The notes beneath the pieces were generated by a model. That model was not told the origin of the DNA, did no database searches, and saw only the letters and a list, made by a program, of their open reading frames with translations. This document shows positions 1-5,064 of a stretch of 11,993 bases of DNA, piece after piece (within the stretch, counting starts at the first letter, position 1; every line of letters starts with the position of its first letter). A program made the position numbers and the translations under genes. Source of the DNA: JAXHLG01 sp046497225 (lineage in GTDB: Bacteria; Patescibacteriota; Minisyncoccia; Moranbacterales; DUUL01); assembly GCA_046497225.1 (NCBI GenBank), contig JAWOGA010000031.1, positions 1 through 11,993 on the forward strand, read 5' to 3'.

Positions 1-64
1 TATGTGTTCTAAGCATTTGAAATTTTTACAATATTAAAATTTATAATAATAGCAGCATAGTCTA

Positions 65-93
65 ATCATAAACAAAAACTTACAAAAAATCAA
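65..93 (-). promoter_or_regulatory. Possible sigma70-type promoter pointing out of the window
   Basis: On the minus strand TTGATT (88-93) and TATGAT (65-70) are separated by exactly 17 nt, matching the -35/-10 consensus at 4 and 5 of 6 positions. It lies directly after the terminator hairpin at 98-119, so it would start a new unit leaving the window at base 1. The remaining bases 1-64 are AT-rich and hold no recognisable gene; the expected downstream gene lies outside. In such AT-rich DNA chance matches are common, so confidence is modest. Confidence 0.35.
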
Positions 94-119
94 GAAAAAG
101 ACCGGTTTAGACCGGTCTT
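93..119 (-). terminator. Rho-independent terminator of the small left-hand unit
   Basis: A perfect 9-bp stem (AAGACCGGT 98-106 with ACCGGTCTT 111-119) encloses a 4-nt loop. On the minus strand it is followed by a T-rich tract (TTTTTC, then a second T-run near 84-90). It would end transcripts started at the promoter at 470-498, giving an RNA of roughly 370 nt. On the plus strand no T-tract follows, so it is oriented for the minus strand. Confidence 0.75.
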
Positions 120-171
120 GATATTAGAGTAAGCTTGGTAAATTTTGCAAATAAAAAAGAACGTAAAAAAA

Positions 172-447
172 TTAATCACAATCTTTATCTTTCTCTTTTG
201 CTAATACTAAAAACTGCAACAAAAAACTTTCTAAAATTAAATCAAAATGTGCCCCCTTCTTTTATTGCAGTTTCTTTGAAGACATCCCTGTCTTTAAAAT
301 AAAAATCACCAAAAGTCCGAGCGTTAATAAACAACACTCCAAGGAGAGATTTCTTCTTAAAAAATCAGAAGAAAAGAGTGATGTCTTGATTAATGCTAAA
401 AGCAAAAATCATAAAAACGCCCAGACTTTCAGCGATTTCCGAAACAC
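172..447 (-). pseudogene. Interrupted small membrane-protein frame (possible pseudogene)
   Basis: One minus-strand frame starts with GTG at 445-447, about 16 nt from the predicted transcription start. It reads FRKSLKVWAFL, then meets TGA (409-411). It resumes with a hydrophobic stretch, a polar loop SSDFLRRN, and a second hydrophobic helix (about CLLTLGLLVIFIL) followed by KTGMSSKKLQ. It stops at TAA (262-264), then continues in the same frame as a 29-codon, Lys/Asp-ending stretch to TAA (172-174). A basic N-terminus, two membrane helices and a basic tail are coding-like. A TTG at 403-405 could start a 47-residue version after the TGA, but it has no Shine-Dalgarno. I do not recognise the family. 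It may be a decayed gene, a short functional peptide, or chance in AT-rich DNA. Several inverted repeats lie in the same stretch, so a non-coding RNA is an alternative. Confidence 0.3.
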
Positions 448-469
448 CTATAAAGAACTAGGTGAGACT

Positions 470-498
470 ATTATACACTAATTTTAATTGGAGGTCAA
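470..498 (-). promoter_or_regulatory. Sigma70-type promoter of the small left-hand unit
   Basis: TTGACC (493-498) and a perfect TATAAT (470-475) are separated by exactly 17 nt on the minus strand. Transcription would start near 463. The -35 box sits at the foot of the terminator at 502-528 and overlaps the stop codon of the 495-731 frame. A 6-bp inverted repeat (CACCTA 445-450 / TAGGTG 459-464) would form at the very 5' end of the transcript and include the candidate GTG start. Confidence 0.65.
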
Positions 499-731
499 TA
501 AAAATAATCGAATAAAATTCGATTATTTGTAATTAGTGATTCGCTATTGGTAATTCGGATGCAATTAATAGTAAAAACGCTTTCGCCAAGTTGACACTCT
601 TCATGACTGGAGTGCCCTTCTGGGTTGGTCCACTTGTTTTCTTGCACATTTCCAAATCCATAGACCGGGCGAGATAGGCATAACTTGCAGTCACACACCA
701 AAGGAGTGTGAAGTCTGCGAATACGCACCAA
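495..731 (-). CDS. Small hypothetical protein with C2HC zinc-binding pattern
   Basis: This 78-residue frame starts at TTG 731 (GTG is codon 2), with GGAG 10 nt upstream (742-745). Residues 13-18 read CDCKLC, followed by RPVYGFG (21-27) and GHSSHEEC (39-46). C15, C18, H43 and C46 form a C-x2-C...H-x2-C pattern typical of small treble-clef or zinc-ribbon-like proteins. I do not recognise a family and infer metal binding only from the spacing. The last 25 or so residues are encoded by AT-rich degenerate repeat DNA and by the stem of the terminator at 502-528, so any folded part is probably the first 50 residues. It may share the transglycosylase transcript, since no clear promoter is visible in 732-897. 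It could also be spurious: GC-rich stems in 666-741 would suit a structured RNA too. Confidence 0.4.
   Translation of the reverse strand: MVRIRRLHTPLVCDCKLCLSRPVYGFGNVQENKWTNPEGHSSHEECQLGESVFTINCIRITNSESLITNNRILFDYFY
501..528 (-). terminator. Rho-independent terminator, 12-bp AT-rich stem
   Basis: AAATAATCGAAT (502-513) and ATTCGATTATTT (517-528) form a perfect 12-bp stem with a 3-nt loop. On the minus strand the stem runs into TTTTTATTG. It would end the transcript carrying the transglycosylase and the 495-731 frame, immediately before the promoter at 470-498. It overlaps the last codons of the 495-731 frame. Confidence 0.6.
529..575. repeat. Degenerate AATTnG-type short repeat tract
   Basis: The plus strand reads as loosely repeated units (TAATTAGTGATTCG, then GGTAATTCGGATGC, then AATTAATAG). 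This low-complexity tract encodes the Ile/Thr/Asn/Ser-rich tail of the 495-731 frame. It looks like intergenic repeat DNA that the frame runs into, not conserved coding sequence. Confidence 0.35.
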
Positions 732-802
732 GGAAAGCCCGCTCCAGCAAAAAAGTTTGTGTTTTATTTAATTGTGTTTTGTGATTTTTTAAAGCAATTA
801 AT

Positions 803-820
803 CCCGAGTACTCGGGGGGG
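803..820. repeat. Perfect 14-bp palindrome followed by a G-run
   Basis: CCCGAGTACTCGGG (803-816) is a perfect palindrome extended by four more G, giving seven G in a row. It is strikingly GC-rich within AT-rich surroundings, 80 bp after the transglycosylase stop. It could be an RNA hairpin or a dyad protein-binding site. No T-tract follows on either strand, so it is not a standard terminator. The rest of the 732-897 gap holds an AT palindrome (about 828-842) and the tandem repeat below. Confidence 0.5.
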
Positions 821-856
821 TAGGTAAATTAAAATAATTTTAATCCCTCTTTTCCG

Positions 857-890
857 CTTTCTAAACTTTCACACTTTCTAAACCTTCAAA
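857..890. repeat. 17-bp imperfect tandem repeat next to the transglycosylase stop
   Basis: CTTTCTAAAC occurs at 857-866 and 874-883, a period of 17 bp. The two units differ only slightly (CTTTCTAAACTTTCACA and CTTTCTAAACCTTCAAA), and a more degenerate third unit runs toward the stop codon at 898-900. This is simple tandem duplication in non-coding DNA. Confidence 0.5.
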
Positions 891-897
891 CTCATAC

Positions 898-1680
898 TCA
901 CATCAGCTGATGATAATTCTTAGCCCAGTACTGAATCTTATTAGCATACCAATTATACCTCCAGGAAGTATTACCGGAGAGGTAAATTTTGGCAGCATTC
1001 TTTTCAGCGTATAGATTATGATCCACAACACCCGGAACATCTGATAGCTTTATTGCCATGGCCATTACTCCGTCTACCAATTCCCAGGGATCGGGACTTT
1101 CTTTGCCCAGCGCTTTAGCGATTCTATTTTCATACTCTCTCCAAGTATCCGGCATAAATTGAGGTATACCCATGGCACCGCCGGTTCCGGCATAGCGAGA
1201 AGGATTGCAAGAAACCTTTAATTTTCTGTAATCATAATTCAAATCAGTGGCTAATCCCTTAATTACCTTCTCTCGGCGCAAAAAAGTTTTCCAGGATCGA
1301 TAACTTAAATATCCTTGTTCATACCTACTTCTGGCATCTTTTTCAATTTCCTCATAGGTGCATCCGCCAACGTTCTTGCCTAAATCCGATTCCACTACCA
1401 ACATGCCCATTAAAAAATCTTCTCTGACACCTGTTGTCCGAGACGCAAATTCCACCGCTCTTTTCACTTCCTGAAAATTAGGACTCTCTTTGAGCAAATT
1501 TTTTTCTAATTGCCCGATCACGGAAAGCCTTACATATTTAGCATTCAGATCGTGAGACTGATTACTCTCCAATCTTAACTTTTGAAAGGGCGACCTCAAT
1601 AAATAACCGGGTTGCTCCGGATATTCAAGATCAGCCCCCTGACTTGACTGTCCGCTAAAAACAGCCAAAAAGAAGAACAA
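898..1680 (-). CDS. Exported MltB-like lytic murein transglycosylase
   Basis: The predicted enzyme cleaves the MurNAc-GlcNAc bond of peptidoglycan outside the membrane, forming 1,6-anhydro ends. Counting from the TTG start, the catalytic Glu is E97 in the motif LVVESDLG. The family hallmark GGAMGIPQFMPDTW spans 167-180, and C107 and C158 could form a disulfide. Residues 2-16 are hydrophobic and end in QSSQGA, like the end of a signal peptide. At 260 residues it is shorter than E. coli MltB and has no extra cell-wall-binding domain. The TTG has an excellent Shine-Dalgarno, GGAGGA, 6 nt upstream. However, the frame stays open 15 codons further, to ATC at 1723-1725, and those codons supply the basic n-region KTIRKK and most of the hydrophobic core, so the true start may be non-AUG. 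TGA stop. Product class is confident; the start is not. Confidence 0.85.
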   Translation of the reverse strand: MFFFLAVFSGQSSQGADLEYPEQPGYLLRSPFQKLRLESNQSHDLNAKYVRLSVIGQLEKNLLKESPNFQEVKRAVEFASRTTGVREDFLMGMLVVESDLGKNVGGCTYEEIEKDARSRYEQGYLSYRSWKTFLRREKVIKGLATDLNYDYRKLKVSCNPSRYAGTGGAMGIPQFMPDTWREYENRIAKALGKESPDPWELVDGVMAMAIKLSDVPGVVDHNLYAEKNAAKIYLSGNTSWRYNWYANKIQYWAKNYHQLM

Positions 1681-1732
1681 AAAAGTTCCTCCAACAAGAA
1701 TAACTTTCTTTCGAATAGTTTTGATTTAATTT

Positions 1733-1753
1733 TTACTCCCTCTGCCCCCTCAT
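1733..1753 (-). other. Six-codon upstream ORF in the transglycosylase leader
   Basis: In the leader of the transglycosylase mRNA, ATG (1751-1753) opens a six-codon frame encoding MRGQRE that ends at TAA (1733-1735). Its purine-rich end GAGGGAG (1736-1742) is also a good Shine-Dalgarno for the upstream-extended transglycosylase start at 1723-1725, 10 nt away. The mini-ORF may be incidental. Confidence 0.2.
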
Positions 1754-1810
1754 TAAATTCTTTGATTTTTAGATTATTTTAAGCAACTCGGAATTTCAAA
1801 CACAAATCTG

Positions 1811-1838
1811 ATTATACCCTTATGAATTTTTTTGTCAA
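1811..1838 (-). promoter_or_regulatory. Consensus sigma70-type promoter of the transglycosylase
   Basis: Perfect TTGACA (1833-1838) and perfect TATAAT (1811-1816) are separated by 16 nt on the minus strand. The predicted start near 1804 gives a leader of about 124 nt before the TTG at 1680, or about 79 nt before the ATC at 1725. It directly follows the murE operon terminator. Confidence 0.75.
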
Positions 1839-1846
1839 ATCTATAT

Positions 1847-1871
1847 AAAAAAGCCGACTGAATCAGCCAGC
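1847..1871 (-). terminator. Terminator of the ruvA-femX-murE operon
   Basis: On the minus strand GCTGGCTG-ATT-CAGTCGGC forms an 8-bp stem, including two G-U pairs, with a 3-nt loop. It is followed by TTTTTT (1847-1852). It lies 211 nt after the murE stop. Between them are the 35-codon frame at 1974-2081 and a looser inverted repeat, GAGTATT (1904-1910) with AATACTC (1932-1938). Confidence 0.75.
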
Positions 1872-1973
1872 AAATTAATTTAACAGATTTTACACTAGAA
1901 GATGAGTATTTTCTGAGTTTAATTTCCTTTTAATACTCTTTACTCAATTTTTTGAAGTTTGGAACGCAAATAT

Positions 1974-2081
1974 TTATTTTATCCAGATTAAAAAGTCCTG
2001 CTTCGCTCCCGAATCTTTTTCCACTTCCCCTCTCCCCATCACATCAGTCTTATTTCTAGCCAAAAATAATGCTTCACTTTT
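1974..2081 (-). other. 35-codon open frame continuing in phase after the murE stop
   Basis: After the murE TAA the same frame continues for 35 sense codons (KSEALFLARNKTDVMGRGEV, then a Lys/Asp/Gly-rich stretch ending DFLIWIK) to a TAA at 1974-1976. The stretch is less AT-rich than the surrounding intergenic DNA and has an internal ATG. It may be a relic of a longer ligase C-terminus, a short separate peptide, or chance. No Shine-Dalgarno was found. Confidence 0.2.
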
Positions 2082-3350
2082 TTACAAAATTTCCTCAACA
2101 ATCCTTTTATCATTCCACGGCACTTTCTTTCCTTTAATCATCATATTTTCTTCAGCTCCCTTGCCGGTAATCAAAATTGTATCGTTTTTATTAGCCAAAG
2201 AAGCAGCCTTCTTAATAGCTTCCTTTCTATCCATAATTACGCGTAGAGTTTCTCCTTTTGTTTTATTTTTAACTCCTTCTTGAATTTCTTTAACAATTCT
2301 TTCGGGGTCTTCATTATAGGGATCCTCGTTGGTTAAAATAATAACATCTGCATATCGAGAAACAATTTCACCCATCAAAGGTCTTTTGCCTCTGTCCCTT
2401 TCCCCGCAACTTCCAAAAACCCAGATTATTCTCCCTCTTTTTTTGGATTTTTTTATTGACTCTCCCAATTTTTCCATAGAATCAGGTGTAAGCGCGTAAT
2501 CAATTATAACTTCAACGCCTTTCTTGTTATCAACTCGTTCCATCCTCCCGGGAATTAAGTTAATCTCGCTTAACGCCTCGGCAGCAACCCCGAAATCAAC
2601 ACCCTGAGATCTCGCAACAGCAATGGAAGCTAAGGCATTTTCTATATTCACCTCCCCGGCAAGGCTAAGCTTAAAATCTTTTTTATTTAAAGTAAATTCG
2701 GAACCATTTTCTCTTACTTTAATTTTTTCCGGAAGAAATAATTCGGAAGAAAAATTTTCTAAATTTGTTTTCTTGCTCTTTATTCCATAAAGATAGTATT
2801 TTTTCATCCCCTTGAAAACAAAATTCTTGATATCGGGTAAATTATTATTCAAAACCGCAATTCCTTCGTTTCTTGCTGTCATTGCAAATAATCGAGCCTT
2901 GGCTTCCTCATATTCCTTCATTGTAAAGTGATAATCCAGATGTTCTCTTGTGATATTGGTTATCACAGCCTCATCTACAAGAGTCCCCCAGATTCTATTT
3001 TGATCTAGAGAGTGGGAAGATACCTCAAGCACTAAATAATCACACTTTTCATCTGCAGTTCTCTTGATGAATCTTTGTACATCCCAGGCAGACCTGGTAG
3101 TAAATTTAGTTTTGTTAACCCATTCCTCACTTCCAATTTTAAAATTTATCGTTGAACTCATGGCAACTTTATATCCAGCCTTTTCTAAAATTCTACTTAT
3201 CATCTGAGCCGTTGTTGTTTTTCCATTTGTCCCAGTCACGCCAATGATATAAATTCTCCCGGAGGGAAAACCAAAATAAAAATTAGCCAAAACAGCCTTA
3301 ATTAAATGGTAAGTATTCTTTATTTTTTGATAAATCCTCTTTAAACGCAT
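2082..3350 (-). CDS. murE: MurE-type Mur ligase lacking the N-terminal domain
   Basis: The family adds the third stem-peptide residue to UDP-MurNAc-L-Ala-D-Glu in the cytoplasm, using ATP. In this 422-residue protein the P-loop VTGTNGKTTT is at 38-47, the MurE signature EVSSHSLDQNRI at 109-120, and NITREHLDYH at 132-141. K151 aligns with the carbamoylated lysine. IPGRMERV is at 266-273, GERDRGKRPLMG at 316-327, and GKGAE at 396-400. E. coli MurE (about 495 aa) has roughly 75 more residues before the P-loop. Here the UDP-binding domain is replaced by a short basic and hydrophobic helix (1-28). The diaminopimelate motif DNPR is EDPY (342-345), and DYAHTPD is DYALTPD (284-290). The ATG lies 2 nt after the femX stop with no Shine-Dalgarno, so translational coupling is likely. 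The truncated form is, to my knowledge, common in CPR genomes. The amino acid added cannot be assigned. Confidence 0.88.
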   Translation of the reverse strand: MRLKRIYQKIKNTYHLIKAVLANFYFGFPSGRIYIIGVTGTNGKTTTAQMISRILEKAGYKVAMSSTINFKIGSEEWVNKTKFTTRSAWDVQRFIKRTADEKCDYLVLEVSSHSLDQNRIWGTLVDEAVITNITREHLDYHFTMKEYEEAKARLFAMTARNEGIAVLNNNLPDIKNFVFKGMKKYYLYGIKSKKTNLENFSSELFLPEKIKVRENGSEFTLNKKDFKLSLAGEVNIENALASIAVARSQGVDFGVAAEALSEINLIPGRMERVDNKKGVEVIIDYALTPDSMEKLGESIKKSKKRGRIIWVFGSCGERDRGKRPLMGEIVSRYADVIILTNEDPYNEDPERIVKEIQEGVKNKTKGETLRVIMDRKEAIKKAASLANKNDTILITGKGAEENMMIKGKKVPWNDKRIVEEIL

Positions 3351-3352
3351 AA

Positions 3353-4324
3353 TTATTTAATCAAATTTTTAACTTTTTGAATAAGCCTATATAAAAAATA
3401 TTTTTGCGAGTCAATTATTAAATCATGGCATCCGGGAAACTCCACCGGTTCGCACTTTGGACAAAAACCTTTTTTGAATCTGGTTATACCTCCCCAGGTC
3501 TTTTTTTTATTCTTAACAGAAGTTCCCCCTAAATCATACTTTTTCACACCCACCTTCTGGGCCTCCTTAATGGCATGCCATTGCAGTCCATAATTAGCCA
3601 TTAAGTTTCTATGGCTGCTAGAAGATGCTCCATGCAAATAAGTCGCTACTCCGCCATAAAAACTTACGATTATCCCCCCCAACGGTTTTTCCCCCACATA
3701 AGCCATAAACAATTTAATTTTGTCTTCAGGGATGACTTCTAGCATTTTTTTATAATATTCTTTAGGGTGAGTGTTAATTCGATCTCTTTGGGAAGTCTCT
3801 TGAAGAAGTTTCCAAAAAGATTCAAAGCTCTTTTTCTTATCCTCTTCTTGAAATACCGCCCCCTTTTTTTGACTCAACCGAATATTGTAACGTGTTTTGG
3901 ATTTCATTTCAGATAATATTTCGTCCGGGCTGCTTTGCAAATCAATCATCAAGGTTTCTTCCGGCTCATGATTTTTGGGCGATTTCACCAATTTGAAATT
4001 ACAGGATTTTTTAATTCTCTCCAGATTTTCAAGTGTCTGAGGTTCCATTCTAATCCAACCTATTTTTCTGTTTTGAGCTTGTTTGATAAGACCTCTTATT
4101 TCCGCATTCACCTTTTTTTCCCTTGACACAACAGGCCCTCTGGGGCACAACCAATATTTTCCAACTATAGGCAATTTATACTCAACAAACAAACCATGGA
4201 AGTTTTCTTCCTGGCACAAGAAAACTTCATTACCAAAATTTTCTTGAAAATTTTTCCAATATTCAGACTGCAAAAACCCTCCGTCTTTAGTGTGTTCAGC
4301 TAAAAAATTTTCTTGTTTATCCAT
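3353..4324 (-). CDS. FemABX-family peptidoglycan bridge aminoacyltransferase
   Basis: FemABX enzymes transfer amino acids from aminoacyl-tRNA to the side chain of the third stem-peptide residue of a peptidoglycan precursor, building the interpeptide bridge at the inner membrane face. This 323-residue protein shows the family pattern on two GNAT-like halves: FLQSEYWKNF (17-26), YWLCPRGP (57-64), MKSKTRYNIRLSQKKG (140-155), and YLHGASSS...ANYGLQW...KKYDLGG (229-267). A coiled-coil insertion, as in seryl-tRNA-synthetase-like FemA, is not apparent. The C-terminus is lysine-rich, which may help membrane contact. It sits 2 nt after ruvA and 2 nt before murE, with matching TAGTTATG and TAATTATG junctions, so the three genes are co-transcribed and probably translationally coupled. 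Pairing with murE supports a role in the same precursor pathway. The transferred amino acid is unknown. Confidence 0.88.
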   Translation of the reverse strand: MDKQENFLAEHTKDGGFLQSEYWKNFQENFGNEVFLCQEENFHGLFVEYKLPIVGKYWLCPRGPVVSREKKVNAEIRGLIKQAQNRKIGWIRMEPQTLENLERIKKSCNFKLVKSPKNHEPEETLMIDLQSSPDEILSEMKSKTRYNIRLSQKKGAVFQEEDKKKSFESFWKLLQETSQRDRINTHPKEYYKKMLEVIPEDKIKLFMAYVGEKPLGGIIVSFYGGVATYLHGASSSSHRNLMANYGLQWHAIKEAQKVGVKKYDLGGTSVKNKKKTWGGITRFKKGFCPKCEPVEFPGCHDLIIDSQKYFLYRLIQKVKNLIK

Positions 4325-4326
4325 AA

Positions 4327-4896
4327 CTACTTCTTCATAGACTTAAGCGCTAACTTAATTTTTTCAGAAATATCGCCCTCTTCTCCGGAAACAGCCTTAG
4401 CCGCTTCCCTAGCTTCTCCAGTGTTATATCCCATAGACATCAAGGCTTCCATTACTTCCTGGTCTCCTTGAGCTTCCTGCTGGATATCATCAGGTAAATC
4501 TTCGATTTTATTCTGCAGCTCCAAAACAACCCTCTCGGCAGTCTTCTTGCCCACTCCGGAAACCCGGGTTAATATGGAAACATCCTGATTTAAAATAGCG
4601 GTCTTAATAGCATTGGGGGAAGCTATATTCAATAAAGACAGCGCAGCTTTCGGCCCTATTCCGGAAACAGAAATCAACAATTCAAAAATATCCAACTCTT
4701 CAATTGTAGAAAATCCATACAAACTTAACTGATCTTCTCTTACATATGTATGCACAAAAATCTCCACGTCGCTTTCGCTCGCAATTTTTCCAGTTGAAAA
4801 CTCGCTTAAATGGACTTTGTACCCCACTCCATTCACGTCAACTACCGCATAGTTATTTTTTATAAAATCAATTTTTCCTTTTAGTTTTCCTATCAT
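4327..4896 (-). CDS. ruvA: Holliday junction branch migration protein RuvA
   Basis: RuvA binds the four-way DNA junction as a tetramer and loads the RuvB motor for branch migration during recombination and repair. At 189 residues it is close to the usual length and has all three domains: the N-terminal OB fold (1-62, ending REDQLSLYGF), two helix-hairpin-helix motifs (SVSGIGPKAALSLL, 76-89; VSGVGKKTAERVV, 112-124), and the C-terminal RuvB-binding three-helix domain (about 143-189), joined by an acidic linker. The ATG at 4894-4896 gives the canonical MIGKLKG start. There is no clear Shine-Dalgarno. It heads the ruvA-femX-murE operon; ruvB and ruvC are not in this window. Its promoter must lie in 4897-5060, but no convincing -35/-10 pair was found on the minus strand (GATAAT at 4955-4960 is a weak candidate). 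Confidence 0.95.
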   Translation of the reverse strand: MIGKLKGKIDFIKNNYAVVDVNGVGYKVHLSEFSTGKIASESDVEIFVHTYVREDQLSLYGFSTIEELDIFELLISVSGIGPKAALSLLNIASPNAIKTAILNQDVSILTRVSGVGKKTAERVVLELQNKIEDLPDDIQQEAQGDQEVMEALMSMGYNTGEAREAAKAVSGEEGDISEKIKLALKSMKK

Positions 4897-4960
4897 TATT
4901 TCATTGATATAATTGTTTAAAAAAATTCATCTTTAAATTTAATTTCATACTAACATTATC

Positions 4961-4989
4961 TTTACAAAAATTCCAGCTTGTGCTAAGAT
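4961..4989 (+). promoter_or_regulatory. Extended -10 promoter of rpsT
   Basis: TTTACA (4961-4966) and TAAGAT (4984-4989) are separated by 17 nt, with the extended -10 TG at 4981-4982. Transcription would start near 4996, giving a leader of about 69 nt before rpsT. A second perfect TATAAT lies at 5051-5056, 8 nt before the ATG, but lacks a good -35. The rest of the divergent gap (4897-5064) shows no other feature. Confidence 0.5.
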
Positions 4990-5064
4990 GATTTTTAGTT
5001 AAACAGAAAAAGATTTTTTCCTGTTACTCTAACAACACAACATAATCAATTATAATAAATACTT

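Noticed and set aside
242..363. Alternative minus-strand frame of about 40 codons ending FKETAIKEGGTF
   Set aside because: It overlaps the two-helix frame in another phase, has no plausible start codon or Shine-Dalgarno, and is preceded by a TGA. Kept only as a competing reading.
409..411. TGA read as glycine (Gracilibacteria/SR1 code) or tryptophan to rescue the small membrane frame
   Set aside because: The long genes rpoB, rpoC, murE, femX and ruvA have no in-frame TGA despite many Gly codons, and the transglycosylase uses TGA as its natural stop. A recoded genome would show TGA in these genes.
380..411. TGA as selenocysteine
   Set aside because: The site is within a hydrophobic helix, and no clear SECIS-like hairpin with a proper stem follows directly; only a tiny GC-TTTTA-GC element is present.
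98..463. RNase P RNA or tmRNA
   Set aside because: GCTGAAAGTCTGGGCG (minus strand, near 419-434) vaguely resembles the RNase P CR-I motif. The partner CR-V motif and other conserved blocks are missing, and there is no tmRNA tag frame or acceptor end.
664..743. tRNA-like cloverleaf
   Set aside because: Stem spacing is superficially suggestive, but there is no T-arm TTC motif, no 7-nt anticodon loop with a 5-bp stem, and no 7-bp acceptor.
529..890. CRISPR array from repeated units
   Set aside because: The repeats are short, degenerate and contiguous or irregular, with no regular unique spacers.
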